Assembly (NCBI RefSeq): GCF_002994005.1
Contig: NZ_POSN01000007.1
Location: forward strand, 1 to 49,339
Direction of reading: 5' to 3'
Length of the DNA stretch: 49,339 nt
Source: Apilactobacillus quenuiae
Lineage (GTDB): Bacteria > Bacillota > Bacilli > Lactobacillales > Lactobacillaceae
Translations under genes and position numbers: made by a program
Part shown: positions 49,273 to 49,339 of the stretch, one piece after another
How positions within the stretch are numbered: position 1 is the stretch's first letter
Layout of the letters: each line of letters opens with the position of its first letter
The notes under the pieces: model-generated
The model's database searches: none
Told to the model about the DNA's origin: nothing
What the model saw: the letters and a program-made list of their open reading frames with translations, nothing else

Positions 49273-49339
49273 TGGTTAAGTCCTCGACCAATTAGTACTA
49301 GTCTGCTCCATACATTGCTGCACTTCCACTTCTAGCCTA
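49273..49339 (-). rRNA. rrl: 23S ribosomal RNA, 3' end (partial)
   Basis: On the minus strand the window opens inside 23S with AGAAGTGGAAGTGCAGCAAT and ends with the conserved GACTAGTACTAATTGGTCGA then GGACTTAACCA. The 3' end near 49273 is estimated from the GGACTTAACC terminus. A spacer of about 70 bp, with no tRNA, leads to 5S. Confidence 0.95.

Overview
The window is about 49.3 kb of AT-rich chromosomal DNA (roughly one third G+C by eye) from a member of the Lactobacillaceae. The evidence is the lysS-dusB-hslO-ftsH-hpt-tilS-yabR-divIC-rqcP-flippase-mfd-pth block, an L-lactate dehydrogenase beside pth, a class II HMG-CoA reductase of the mevalonate pathway, a CbpA-type CBS protein, a T-box on trpS and a HelD helicase. 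The 16S fragment and the low G+C would fit the Apilactobacillus/Fructilactobacillus side of the family, but this genus-level placement is a low-confidence impression. Both ends lie inside rRNA operons (16S 5' end on the left, 23S 3' end, 5S and tRNA-Thr on the right, all on the minus strand). That is what a draft contig broken at rRNA repeats would look like.

Layout. 1-640: 16S 5' end, boxA-like leader and three tandem sigma-A promoters. 641-15404 (minus): translation, tRNA modification, redox chaperone, division and repair genes (lysS, dusB, hslO, ftsH, hpt, tilS, yabR, divIC, rqcP, a MOP flippase, mfd, pth). 15611-17335 (plus): ldh and cbpA. 17383-23181 (minus): a MazF/MazE-like pair, alr, cshA, murF and an unrecognised 262-aa protein. 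23312-23773 (plus): a low-molecular-weight protein tyrosine phosphatase. 23814-28461 (minus): rpmE2, a MurA-family enolpyruvyl transferase, pyrG with its attenuator, rpoE and a DUF1934 protein. 28618-30798 (plus): an HD phosphohydrolase and a Cof-type HAD phosphatase. 30852-46293 (minus): DUF3899, prs, glmU, purR, ispE, veg, rsmA, rnmV, tatD, metG, DUF72, Sir2, an HExxH protein, HMG-CoA reductase, ppx/gppA and trpS. 46613-48916 (plus): helD. 48916-49339: shared terminator, tRNA-Thr(GGU), terminator hairpin, 5S and 23S 3' end.

The content is almost entirely core: cell-wall precursors (alr, murF, murA, glmU), nucleotides (hpt, pyrG, prs, purR), isoprenoids (ispE, HMG-CoA reductase), translation and RNA maturation (lysS, metG, trpS, dusB, tilS, rsmA, rnmV, rqcP, pth) and stress or transcription factors (ftsH, hslO, mfd, rpoE, cshA, helD). 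Cis-regulation is well preserved. I could read a pyrG GGGC-start attenuator, a trpS T-box, a 13-base PurBox inside the purR promoter, tandem veg promoters and three rRNA promoters.

I saw no phage, IS, CRISPR or defence island, and I do not claim a new system. The points most worth a second look are a perfect 44-bp tandem duplication in the 16S V1 region, a MurA-family protein with Asp at the usual catalytic Cys position, a HELIH-motif protein, the unrecognised 262-aa protein, a Sir2 protein with a Cys-Cys-His-Cys zinc-site candidate, and a terminator between 5S and tRNA-Thr.
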